Assembly (NCBI GenBank): GCA_903910765.1 | Contig: CAIWBA010000291.1 | Location: 62,001-126,000, forward strand | Source of the DNA: an uncultured Bacteroidota bacterium | Lineage (GTDB): Bacteria > Bacteroidota > Bacteroidia > Chitinophagales > Chitinophagaceae | Reading direction: 5' to 3' | Length of the DNA stretch: 64,000 nucleotides | Shown: positions 54,075 to 63,010 of the stretch, piece after piece | Layout: the number at the start of each line of letters is the position of its first letter | Numbering within the stretch: the stretch's first letter is position 1 | Position numbers and translations under genes: made by a program | The notes under the pieces: model-generated | Database searches by the model: none | Seen by the model: the letters and a program-made list of their open reading frames with translations, nothing else | What the model was told of the DNA's origin: nothing

Positions 54075-54623
54075 ATGCAACTGTTAAAATTCACACAGTT
54101 TATAAATGAAGCCAAATTAACAGATAAGACCCTTATTGTTAAATTAGACCGAATCCACGAAATCAAGGAACGCCTTAAAGCCCTAACGGCTGAAACCAAA
54201 TCAATTGAATCTGAATTGAAAGACTTTGATGCTAGTATTAAACCGGTATTTGATGCAATGAAAGTCCTAAATGATAAGTTAGCCTTAACTGAGAAATACG
54301 TACTTAAGATTACAAAATACGGTGGAGAAGGTACTTCAGTATCTTATGGTAAAGCAGTTGAACAGGCACTTGCTCAAGTTGACGAAGCTGCTCAAGCTAT
54401 TATTAATGAATGTGTTAAGGCAAATACTGCAGCAACTAGTGTAAAACACTCTTATGAAATTCAAAAAGTTGATGAAGCTAAATTATCTGATAAAGTAATG
54501 GCAGTAATTGCTAAACTATCTGATAAGATAAAGTCAGCAGTTGAGAAGTTTAAGTCAGTATTCGCAACTAAGTCTGCTAAAATTGATCAAGCTAATGCAA
54601 AGTTAGCAAGTTTTATAAAGTAA
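54075..54623 (+). CDS. Tagged coiled-coil protein (scaffold/core-like)
   Basis: MQLLKFTQFINEAKLTD; long heptad-like Lys/Ala-rich helices. Confidence 0.65.
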   Translation: MQLLKFTQFINEAKLTDKTLIVKLDRIHEIKERLKALTAETKSIESELKDFDASIKPVFDAMKVLNDKLALTEKYVLKITKYGGEGTSVSYGKAVEQALAQVDEAAQAIINECVKANTAATSVKHSYEIQKVDEAKLSDKVMAVIAKLSDKIKSAVEKFKSVFATKSAKIDQANAKLASFIK

Positions 54624-54651
54624 ATATATTAAAAAAAAGAAATAAAGAAAA

Positions 54652-57003
54652 ATGTCAATATTAAAAACCACTTTAAAAGTTGAGTCAACTACTCTATTTC
54701 CTACTCCAACTGCATTCACTAACGTGAATAATAATGCAGAGATTGCGGATAGTAATTTTGGAAAGATTGCAGTTAACCACTTAACTCCTTCATATCTAGT
54801 TACTGGAGACTTGGGAGCAAAAGGAACATTCTTATATATAAAAGCATCATCGACTAATGGTCCTGAACTTGCTGTTAATATATACGGAGAAGATTCAGAA
54901 ACTCCATTAATAACTGTATTTACTGGAGATACTGGATTTATTCCAGTTACTGCAACTCAAGGAAAATTATATGCTAAAACTACTTACGGTACTGCTAATT
55001 TAGAATATTTTGTTGGAAGCCGTGGAGCTGATCTTGGTCAATTTACCCTAGTGTATCATTTAGATAACACTCCTGGTACTACCTGGAAATATTTTGTTAT
55101 TGATGCAAATAGTGGAGTTCCTTCTAAATTATATGATACCGGTTTTAGTAAAACTGACTATACTATGAATGGTTACGAAAGCGGTGTACAAAATGGAGGC
55201 ATTGTTTTTACACTTAATGCAAATGGACCATTTGATGATGAATTTTTCTTAACTGATAAAACTGGAGCTCCTCTATTTGGCCACGGGCTTACAACTAATT
55301 GGGAAAACTGGTGGTCTTTAGAAGGTAAAGGAATCGTATGGACATACGTAACTGGAACCGGTCGGAGACTATCTTACTATAATGGTAATGAAGTTTATCA
55401 TCATGATTTTGTTGGAGCAGACAGTATAAGTATTGAAACTAATTGGGATGATTGCTCAGCAAATGGAACGGTTGCTGCCTATATTTACAATCACAATGGA
55501 ATTGCTGGTCAAGAGGCAATTTATCTGGTTAAAGACGATCAAAAGAGTCTAATTACTGACATTAATAACAATACTTATATTTATGCAGAGGCTGCAACAT
55601 ATACATTTGCTAACTATTTTGTTGTAACTCTATACGATGACGATAACGGATACTATACTGGCCTTAAAATCTTTGATACAAGTGGAAGCTTGTTGAAATC
55701 AGTTGTTTTACCAATTAATACATATAATTATTTCCAATATGATTATTACGGTACAGGTCATTGGCAAAGTTTCTTATATAATACCGGAGATAGTGGTATT
55801 GACTATTTAATGTTTAACTACAACCAGTCAACTGGATCTCTAATTGGAGAAAATTTAGACTGGACTCATGCAAGAGGTTCAAACTTCCCTAGTGTTGATA
55901 TAACTAGTAATAACTACAATCTAACTGGTAGTGACAGTGCTAAATCTGAGTCAGCCGCAGTCATCTTTCATTATGAAGATACTAATGATTATGATCTTAT
56001 TACACCAATGAATTTAGACTATTTAGATATTCATTATGTAATTGGAAATGCGACTATTGCAAATAAAACAATTGTGCATTCTGATCCAGGAACAGACTAT
56101 TGGGTTAACTTAAATTTACAAATTAATGATACGAGTATTCAAATGCTTACTCAATATGCAGATTATGAAGGTGGACCTCTTTATGTGGTTAATTTTACTG
56201 CCACGGGTTCAACACAATTTGTATTAGTACAGGATATGACAACTTATACTCCTGGAAATTCATGGGATTTCTATTCAACTGGAGACTATCGACTATTCCA
56301 ATACAGTATTAATGCAACAGACAAGACAATTTATAAAGTACTCTCAAATACGGCAGTTCTTGATACTCTTACAATTGATAATGCAGGTGAAACAAATTAC
56401 CGAACTCAACAAAACTCAATATTCATTCGTACTTGGGGATTAAGTGGACCACAAAAAAACTGGTATTTTAATACGGCTACTGGTAAATTTGTTCAACTTC
56501 CTAAATTCTATTCACAAAGAGGTTATGCAAATATTACTGCAACTGATGGACTAGAACCTAATTATATGATCTTAATTTCACCAGACTATTGGAGAGATGA
56601 TAATAAGTGGGGTGCAAGAATGTTGGTAAATGGTGTAGTTAGCAATGAAGTTATTATTGTAAACACCGACATTGTTGATAATATTGACAATTGGAACTGG
56701 AACTGGTACTTTACTCCTCAAGGTTTCTGGTTTATGTATTCAGACCTGGCTAACTCAAGTAAATGGGTAATTAAAGGTTTTAATACCGTATTAACACCAA
56801 CCTATACAATCAATACTGACTGTAAATATCAGGATTGGAATAATGATTATAATAATATTAATATGATCTCATTTAAACCTGAATCAGGTTCTCTTGAATG
56901 GAACATATTTAACCTAGGTTCATTAATTAACTACAAACAATATATTGGAATAGATGATTTTAATCCAAGCTATACGATTAATGATTGGAACTATATGTAC
57001 TAA
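54652..57003 (+). CDS. Large beta-rich virion/appendage protein
   Basis: 783 aa; N-terminus MSILKTTLKVESTTLFPTPTAFT shared with 57388-57795. Confidence 0.6.
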   Translation: MSILKTTLKVESTTLFPTPTAFTNVNNNAEIADSNFGKIAVNHLTPSYLVTGDLGAKGTFLYIKASSTNGPELAVNIYGEDSETPLITVFTGDTGFIPVTATQGKLYAKTTYGTANLEYFVGSRGADLGQFTLVYHLDNTPGTTWKYFVIDANSGVPSKLYDTGFSKTDYTMNGYESGVQNGGIVFTLNANGPFDDEFFLTDKTGAPLFGHGLTTNWENWWSLEGKGIVWTYVTGTGRRLSYYNGNEVYHHDFVGADSISIETNWDDCSANGTVAAYIYNHNGIAGQEAIYLVKDDQKSLITDINNNTYIYAEAATYTFANYFVVTLYDDDNGYYTGLKIFDTSGSLLKSVVLPINTYNYFQYDYYGTGHWQSFLYNTGDSGIDYLMFNYNQSTGSLIGENLDWTHARGSNFPSVDITSNNYNLTGSDSAKSESAAVIFHYEDTNDYDLITPMNLDYLDIHYVIGNATIANKTIVHSDPGTDYWVNLNLQINDTSIQMLTQYADYEGGPLYVVNFTATGSTQFVLVQDMTTYTPGNSWDFYSTGDYRLFQYSINATDKTIYKVLSNTAVLDTLTIDNAGETNYRTQQNSIFIRTWGLSGPQKNWYFNTATGKFVQLPKFYSQRGYANITATDGLEPNYMILISPDYWRDDNKWGARMLVNGVVSNEVIIVNTDIVDNIDNWNWNWYFTPQGFWFMYSDLANSSKWVIKGFNTVLTPTYTINTDCKYQDWNNDYNNINMISFKPESGSLEWNIFNLGSLINYKQYIGIDDFNPSYTINDWNYMY

Positions 57004-57037
57004 TATTTACAAATTAAAAAAGAAAAAAATATAAATT

Positions 57038-57367
57038 ATGAATTATATAATAACTGCAACCATATTTGATCAAATTAATGTTGCCACTAGCGATCCTGGA
57101 AAAGAGGGAGTTATTCCTGCTCCAAAATTAGTAAAAAAGATGGCTGATAAATCTTCATACAATATTAATGCTGGCAAAGATACTAAATTTACTGGCGCTG
57201 AACTTAAGGCTAAAATTAAAGCTGACTTTAAATTAGCAGACACCGTTATTGATGTTACTCTTAAAACTGGAGACGGTAAGGTTGTAGCTGATGATGTAGC
57301 TTGCGAAGCTTATGGAATTAAATTTGAGGCAACTAATGCCTATGTAGCACCAGTTAAAACAGTTTAA
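57038..57367 (+). CDS. Hypothetical virion-region protein
   Basis: ORF track. Confidence 0.55.
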   Translation: MNYIITATIFDQINVATSDPGKEGVIPAPKLVKKMADKSSYNINAGKDTKFTGAELKAKIKADFKLADTVIDVTLKTGDGKVVADDVACEAYGIKFEATNAYVAPVKTV

Positions 57368-57387
57368 TTAAAAAAATATTAAAATAA

Positions 57388-57795
57388 ATGTCAACTCTTA
57401 AAACAACAATCGTATTTGAATCTGCTGCCCTATTTCCAGCACCAATGTCATTTACTAAAATTGCAACTGAAACCTTAACTGGAACATATGCATCATTTCA
57501 AACTAATACATTAGCTGCAGGTTCTTTAGAAACCTTATTTGAAACTAGTGAATCAATTGGAAATTCTGGAGTTTTGTATTTTTATGCAAATGCAGCTTCT
57601 ACTAATACTAAACCTATTGATCTAGTTATTGATAATAAAAGTACAAGTCAATCGTATTTTGTTAGATTAATTCCTGGAGATTTTACGTATTTACCAGTAT
57701 TTGCAGCAGATTACGCAGGTATCAAAATTTCAGCAAGAAATAATGATCCAAGCAATACAGCAGGTCTTACCTATTTTTACGGATCTAAAGACTAG
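57388..57795 (+). CDS. Short paralogue of N-terminal domain of 54652-57003 protein
   Basis: MSTLKTTIVFESAALFPAPMSFT. Confidence 0.65.
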   Translation: MSTLKTTIVFESAALFPAPMSFTKIATETLTGTYASFQTNTLAAGSLETLFETSESIGNSGVLYFYANAASTNTKPIDLVIDNKSTSQSYFVRLIPGDFTYLPVFAADYAGIKISARNNDPSNTAGLTYFYGSKD

Positions 57796-57816
57796 TTAAC
57801 TGTAACTATACTATAT

Positions 57817-57848
57817 AAAAACCTCAAACCTAAACATTTGAGGTTTTT
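57817..57848 (+). terminator. Intrinsic terminator
   Basis: AAAACCTCAAACCTAAACATTTGAGGTTTTT. Confidence 0.75.
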
Positions 57849-57900
57849 GTTGTGTATAGAGATACCTAATTAGAATTATTAGGGTATAATATTTAAAATT

Positions 57901-57969
57901 GTCCTGTGGTGTAACGGCAGCACATCTGCTTTTGGCGCAGAGAATTGAGGTTCGAATCCTTGCGGGACA
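57901..57969 (+). tRNA. tRNA-Gln (TTG)
   Basis: Acceptor GTCCTGT/GCGGGAC with GU pairs; anticodon arm TCTGC-TTTTGGC-GCAGA; T-arm TGAGGTTCGAATCCTTG. Confidence 0.85.
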
Positions 57970-57975
57970 ACCCGG

Positions 57976-58076
57976 ATCCATGTAAATTGAGCATAAACCA
58001 AATTGCTCTTCAGGTAGATTTACATGGATAAACAACCCGTCACGGTATACCCAAAGGGTAGGAGTGAACTGAAGAG
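57976..58076 (+). ncRNA. Putative structured RNA between two tRNAs
   Basis: 12-bp perfect stem ATCCATGTAAAT/ATTTACATGGAT, inner GAGCA/TGCTC stem, CTCTTCAG complementary to downstream CTGAAGAG. Confidence 0.5.
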
Positions 58077-58080
58077 AAAT

Positions 58081-58152
58081 GCTCCGTTCGTCTAACGGTT
58101 AGGACGTACCCCTTTCACGGGTAAAATACGGGTTCGATTCCCGTACAGAGTA
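58081..58152 (+). tRNA. tRNA-Glu (TTC)
   Basis: Anticodon arm TACCC-CTTTCAC-GGGTA; T-arm TACGGGTTCGATTCCCGTA; acceptor has one C-A mismatch. Confidence 0.8.
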
Positions 58153-58207
58153 CTTTGACTATTTTGGCACTTAGTGGATAAATAACCATATAAAATACAA
58201 CAGTTAT

Positions 58208-58855
58208 ATGAAATATATTAAACTATTTGAGGATCACACTACTGATCAATCTGAAAATTCGCTTGACCAGGTTAAGTCAGAACTTGCAAGTATTGCAAAA
58301 GGTACATTTAAGTATGCTGCAATTGATGTTGTACTAGATGCAACGGTTATGGATGACCACTATGAGATGCAAGTTGCTGACGAATTTGATAAAAATTATA
58401 TAGAGGTTCTTTTGTGGATTGCTAATAGGCTTGGAATACAGGCAGATAGCTCTGATAATACATATAATCAAATGGTTGACTTTGGTCTAGTTGATATAGA
58501 ATCTAGAGAATTACTTGATGGAATGGACTTTAGTAAAATTGTAACACTTTGGGACTCTGATTGCAACTTTCCTGCTTATAAATATCCTGGAGCAGGCAGC
58601 CCAGTTCAAATTGCACTACTTAACGAAATATTTCCTGATTTAGTTAAACCATTTGTAAATAATTATATTAAAAATGCAATACATATAGATTCAGTAAACA
58701 TGTTATATTTACCTGAGCCATGTTCTATTATTGATAAAGAAGTGAATCTCCCGAAGGTTGAAGGTTTTATTTATGTAAAAATTGCAAAGTCAATGGGCTT
58801 AACATTTATTAGTATAGAAACTGACTATATTAATAAGTTTTTTGTTCAATTATAA
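58208..58855 (+). CDS. Tagged protein with NQMVDFGLVD motif
   Basis: MKYIKLFEDHTTDQSE...DNTYNQMVDFGLVD. Confidence 0.65.
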   Translation: MKYIKLFEDHTTDQSENSLDQVKSELASIAKGTFKYAAIDVVLDATVMDDHYEMQVADEFDKNYIEVLLWIANRLGIQADSSDNTYNQMVDFGLVDIESRELLDGMDFSKIVTLWDSDCNFPAYKYPGAGSPVQIALLNEIFPDLVKPFVNNYIKNAIHIDSVNMLYLPEPCSIIDKEVNLPKVEGFIYVKIAKSMGLTFISIETDYINKFFVQL

Positions 58856-58890
58856 TTAATATAGGGTATAATAATCCTAAAATAAAAAAT

Positions 58891-59280
58891 ATGACACAGA
58901 CTACATTAGCAAATCATGCAAGCCGTTTAATGGAATTGCCAAACGACATCAAAGTTTTACAGTATAAAATTTTAGAAAAGTCAACTTCGTCTACATTAAT
59001 TGCAGCAAGTGCTTCAAGTATTGAAGCAAAGATCAGAGTTGAAATAGGTTCAGAACTAGACCCAAACGGTAAAAAGATTTACTCAAATGCTGAGACCAGA
59101 TCAGCTGAATTCGAAGAACGTACTCAATTTAATTCAGAGTTGTTATCAATTAGAGCAACATATGACTCATTACAAAAGGAAATACAGGAGTTAAAAATTC
59201 AGATCGAAACTTTAAGTAATGAACAGCGTAATATTCGATCAATCTTAAACTTCTTTGCTGGAGGTATAGATCATTTATAA
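58891..59280 (+). CDS. Coiled-coil hypothetical protein
   Basis: ORF track; GGTATAATA upstream. Confidence 0.55.
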   Translation: MTQTTLANHASRLMELPNDIKVLQYKILEKSTSSTLIAASASSIEAKIRVEIGSELDPNGKKIYSNAETRSAEFEERTQFNSELLSIRATYDSLQKEIQELKIQIETLSNEQRNIRSILNFFAGGIDHL

Positions 59281-59324
59281 TTAGGATAGGTTGGCAATTT
59301 GCCATAAAACTAGGGTTTCCTATA

Positions 59325-59352
59325 AAACCGGTTCTTTTGGACCGGTTTTTTT
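59325..59352 (+). terminator. Intrinsic terminator
   Basis: AAAACCGGTTC-TTTT-GGACCGGTTTTTTT. Confidence 0.75.
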
Positions 59353-59387
59353 ATGTGAGATAAATAGAATAAAGTAATTAAGATCTA

Positions 59388-60176
59388 ATGAGCACTACTC
59401 CATTTGCCTATAATCCTGGACAGACTACTATTTCTGGTGCTACCAATCTAGTAGATCTTTCAATAGGTACCAGTGCTCAAGAATATGCAGCCAATCCAGG
59501 TGGAATCACTTGGTGGATGGGTCCTGAGGATACTACTGGATACCTAATTGCCCGGCCAGTATCTGCTGGAAATCAGCCTACTCAATTAGGTGCAATAGGA
59601 ACTGTCCGATTTGCCAGGAGTACTGCCTTAACTGATCAATCATTTTTAAATTTGGCAAACTATATTAAACGTGACTTAGGTGGATCGGCTGATCTTGCAA
59701 CCGCAGCAGCTGCACTTACTTGGTTAAATACTCAAGGCTATTGGACATCATGGACATCTGGTGTTACGTTTTCACAAGCATTTATCAATGCTACTGCACC
59801 AACCTCTACTGTTGAAACTGCATGGAATACATTTAGAGCTGCACTAACTGGTGGAACATATACTCAATTTGTTTGGTCAAGTACAAATGGAAGTTCAATA
59901 ACTGTTAGTGATGCTACAAAAGTTCAGACTCTTGCAAATAATCTAAGAACTGCAACTGCCGGTAATGTAACAATTGGTGCAAATACCTGGTATGTTGGAA
60001 TAGGTTGCGGAATCCCTAAAATTGGTGGAGTTGCCGTTGAGTTCTCAAATGTAGGAAGTTGTACAGCTTCAAGCACCTATGCACTTAGACCAATGATTAA
60101 TAATCAAAACTGGGGAGGTACCAACCAGTCAACTGTAAATGCACCAACTCAAACAATAACCCTAACTTTTAGCTAA
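59388..60176 (+). CDS. Tail appendage protein A (paralogue pair)
   Basis: MSTTPFAYNPGQTTISGATNLVDLSIGTSAQEYAANPGG..WWMGPE. Confidence 0.6.
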   Translation: MSTTPFAYNPGQTTISGATNLVDLSIGTSAQEYAANPGGITWWMGPEDTTGYLIARPVSAGNQPTQLGAIGTVRFARSTALTDQSFLNLANYIKRDLGGSADLATAAAALTWLNTQGYWTSWTSGVTFSQAFINATAPTSTVETAWNTFRAALTGGTYTQFVWSSTNGSSITVSDATKVQTLANNLRTATAGNVTIGANTWYVGIGCGIPKIGGVAVEFSNVGSCTASSTYALRPMINNQNWGGTNQSTVNAPTQTITLTFS

Positions 60177-60331
60177 TGGAAACATATCAAATAATCGACT
60201 TAACTCAAGTACCAAATATTACAGTTCCAGGAAAAGAGTCAGTATCAATGGAAGATGCTATTATCTGGATAAATGAAAATGGTGGAGATTGCCCAGTGTG
60301 TAATTATACAGTTTTAAAAAATGAAGTTTAA
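60176..60331 (+). CDS. 51-aa hypothetical protein between paralogues
   Basis: METYQIIDLTQVPNITVPGKESVSMEDAIIWINENGGDCPVCNYTVLKNEV. Confidence 0.5.
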   Translation: METYQIIDLTQVPNITVPGKESVSMEDAIIWINENGGDCPVCNYTVLKNEV

Positions 60332-60333
60332 TA

Positions 60334-61203
60334 ATGAGCTCAACCCCTTTTGCTAGAAATGCACAGCGTACTACAATCTCAGGAGTAACTAACTTAGGGG
60401 ATATTGGAGTAGGGACAACTGCTCAAGAATATGCAGCCAATCCAGGTGGACTTACTTGGTGGATGGGTCCTGAGGAATCAGATGGATATATTATTTGTGC
60501 ACCAGTTTCGGCAGAGAATCAACCTACTCAAGTAGGATCAGTTGGGTCTGTTCAATTTTGGAAAAGTTCTGCACTAAATGATTCATCCTTTCTTTCATTA
60601 TCAAATTATCTTAAACGTAACTTAGGTGGAGCCGCTGACCTTGCAACTGCATCTGCTGCTCTAGCCTGGTTAACTACCCAAGGATATTGGACATCATGGG
60701 TTCAACCATATGTTGCAGGTTTATATAAAACAACATATAGTGGATATTTTGCAGATAACGTTAGCTTCTTTGCAACTGCAACACCACAAACATTTTTAAA
60801 TAATCCAGCTACCTCAGTTCAAACAACTGCAATATCCGAACCAGGATCGGATGATGGATCTAATTTCAGCTGTCAATGGTTAGGTTATTTTAAACCAACT
60901 ACTACAGAAACTTATACTTTCTATACTTCATCCGATGATGCATCATATATGTGGATTGGTGCAACGGCACAATCAGGATTCACTACCACAAATGCTACGG
61001 TTAATAATGGAGGTCTTCATGGAAACACCGAAAAATTTGGAACTATTGCACTAACTGCTGGTACTTATTATCCAGTCAGAATCCAATTTGGCGAACTAAG
61101 CGGTGGAGATGTTTTAACATTTAATTATTCAACTCCAACTATCACTAAAACAACTAATGTTACTGGATTAGTTTTCTATAATTCAACCACTAATAACTTC
61201 TAA
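60334..61203 (+). CDS. Tail appendage protein B with PA14-like domain (paralogue pair)
   Basis: MSSTPFARNAQRTTISGVTNLGD...; WLGYFKPTTTETYTFYTSSDDASYMWIGA. Confidence 0.65.
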   Translation: MSSTPFARNAQRTTISGVTNLGDIGVGTTAQEYAANPGGLTWWMGPEESDGYIICAPVSAENQPTQVGSVGSVQFWKSSALNDSSFLSLSNYLKRNLGGAADLATASAALAWLTTQGYWTSWVQPYVAGLYKTTYSGYFADNVSFFATATPQTFLNNPATSVQTTAISEPGSDDGSNFSCQWLGYFKPTTTETYTFYTSSDDASYMWIGATAQSGFTTTNATVNNGGLHGNTEKFGTIALTAGTYYPVRIQFGELSGGDVLTFNYSTPTITKTTNVTGLVFYNSTTNNF

Positions 61204-61231
61204 TAACTAAATAGTATGGTATATTAATACC

Positions 61232-61900
61232 ATGAATAGAGAATTCCAAAAGTACGCAATGAGCGAGCACGGCGTGTCCTCATTGAAATTAGATTATTAC
61301 GCTAAGCAAGTTGAGTCATCTATGACTCCTTATATCTTAGAAGAACGCGAGATGCGTGTTACTCAAATGGATATTTTTTCCAGATTAATGAGAGACCGTA
61401 TTCTTTGGGTTGCTGGTCCAGTAAATGACTACATGTCAACAATTGTCCAAGCCCAATTAATGTTCCTAGATTCAGTTGATACTACTGATATTACAATGCA
61501 TATTGACTCTCCAGGAGGATCAGTAAAATCAGGTCTTTCAATGGTTGATGTAATGGACTATATTCGTCCAAATATCCGAACTGTAAATACTGGGATGGCT
61601 GCCTCAATGGGATCTATTCTATTAGGTGCAGGAACTAAAGGTAAACGTAGTTCATTAAGACACTCAACAACCATGTTGCATCAATCTTCTGGAGGTTTTA
61701 GTGGAAATATCCAAGATGCTGAAGTTGACTGGGCTGAATGGCAAAAAGTAAACCATGAACTATTTGTACTGCTTGGTAAATACTGCGGTAAAAAACCTGA
61801 GCAAGTAAAAAAAGATGCAACCAGAGATTTTTGGTTAAGTGCAGAAGAGGCTGTAAAATACGGAATCATTGATGAAATAATAATTAAGAAACCTAAATAG
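61232..61900 (+). CDS. clpP: ClpP-like serine protease
   Basis: HIDSPGGSVKSGLSMVDVM, GMAASMGSILLGAG, MLHQSSGG. Confidence 0.85.
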   Translation: MNREFQKYAMSEHGVSSLKLDYYAKQVESSMTPYILEEREMRVTQMDIFSRLMRDRILWVAGPVNDYMSTIVQAQLMFLDSVDTTDITMHIDSPGGSVKSGLSMVDVMDYIRPNIRTVNTGMAASMGSILLGAGTKGKRSSLRHSTTMLHQSSGGFSGNIQDAEVDWAEWQKVNHELFVLLGKYCGKKPEQVKKDATRDFWLSAEEAVKYGIIDEIIIKKPK

Positions 61901-61901
61901 T

Positions 61902-62321
61902 ATGACAGATAAAGTATTAATACTTCTACGTGGAGTTCCTGGAGCAGGCAAAAGCACATTAGCAAATTATATATGGAATGGGAGTTGGACTTTCGAAGCT
62001 GATAAATTTTTTGATACACCAGATGGCGGTTATAAATTTGATGCAACTAAATTAAAAGAGGCACATGAATGGTGCCGACTTGGTGTAGAGACAGCAATGG
62101 AAGAAAATATCCAAACTAATGGAGCATATTATCAACAAATAGTTGTGTCAAATACATTTACTCGTGAATGGGAAATGCAGGCATATATTGACTTAGCTAA
62201 CGAGTTTGGCTATACAATAGTCTCCCTAATTGTTGAGAACCGTCATGGTGGAGAGAATGTACACGGAGTACCAGCAGATAAAGTTCAAGAAATGCGTGAT
62301 CGCTTTGAAATTAAATTATGA
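61902..62321 (+). CDS. P-loop kinase (polynucleotide kinase-like)
   Basis: LLRGVPGAGKSTLANYI. Confidence 0.7.
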   Translation: MTDKVLILLRGVPGAGKSTLANYIWNGSWTFEADKFFDTPDGGYKFDATKLKEAHEWCRLGVETAMEENIQTNGAYYQQIVVSNTFTREWEMQAYIDLANEFGYTIVSLIVENRHGGENVHGVPADKVQEMRDRFEIKL

Positions 62322-62632
62322 TAAAACCATTTAGAAAAATAGTAAAGGATTGGAATGAGGCTACTCCATTTGAAGTATGGGAAGGGCTTAGAGATAATTT
62401 TACGTTCGGTTTCATTGGAGCAACCTTAGTTGTATTCATATCAACCAGAGTTGATATTGCAGTTATGGTTGGGTATTTAGTGTACTACTTCTTTATGGGT
62501 AAAATTGTTAATCGACCAAAATATGTAACTGATCTTGGCAAATTAGTGGTATTTCCAATTCCTTCTGCTATTGGAGCTTTTACTGGATATAAGTTATCAT
62601 ACATCTTAATTGAATTAATACACAATTTATAG
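62318..62632 (+). CDS. Membrane protein
   Basis: Two or three TM segments. Confidence 0.55.
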   Translation: MIKPFRKIVKDWNEATPFEVWEGLRDNFTFGFIGATLVVFISTRVDIAVMVGYLVYYFFMGKIVNRPKYVTDLGKLVVFPIPSAIGAFTGYKLSYILIELIHNL

Positions 62633-62664
62633 TATAATAGTATAAACCTTAAAAACATAAAATT

Positions 62665-63006
62665 ATGGACAAAAAACAGGTACTACAGATAATCCTAACT
62701 AAATTAGGAGAATTCTTTAAAAAATTAGGTAACTTATTAATATTGGCAGTTGCTCTAGTTGCAGGTTTCTTTATTGGTTACTACTATTGGATGGTAACAA
62801 ATAAGACTGAAAAAACCCAATGGGATAATATTAAACCATTATCAACTACATCAGTTGCAATAAACGAGCGTAATGAACTATTGGTAATTGACCGAAAGAC
62901 TGGAGTCTATTCAATTTATCAAGACTCAATTGGTATTGTTATTTTTAATCTATATGCAAACCGTATGTATAAACAGGTAGCAGCACCAGTTGCTCCACAA
63001 CACTAA
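62665..63006 (+). CDS. Membrane protein
   Basis: Single TM LLILAVALVAGFFIGYYYW. Confidence 0.55.
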   Translation: MDKKQVLQIILTKLGEFFKKLGNLLILAVALVAGFFIGYYYWMVTNKTEKTQWDNIKPLSTTSVAINERNELLVIDRKTGVYSIYQDSIGIVIFNLYANRMYKQVAAPVAPQH

Positions 63007-63010
63007 TCAC

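Noticed and set aside
57811-58035. Minus-strand ORF of 74 aa
   Set aside because: Lies across a terminator, tRNA-Gln and the structured inter-tRNA region.
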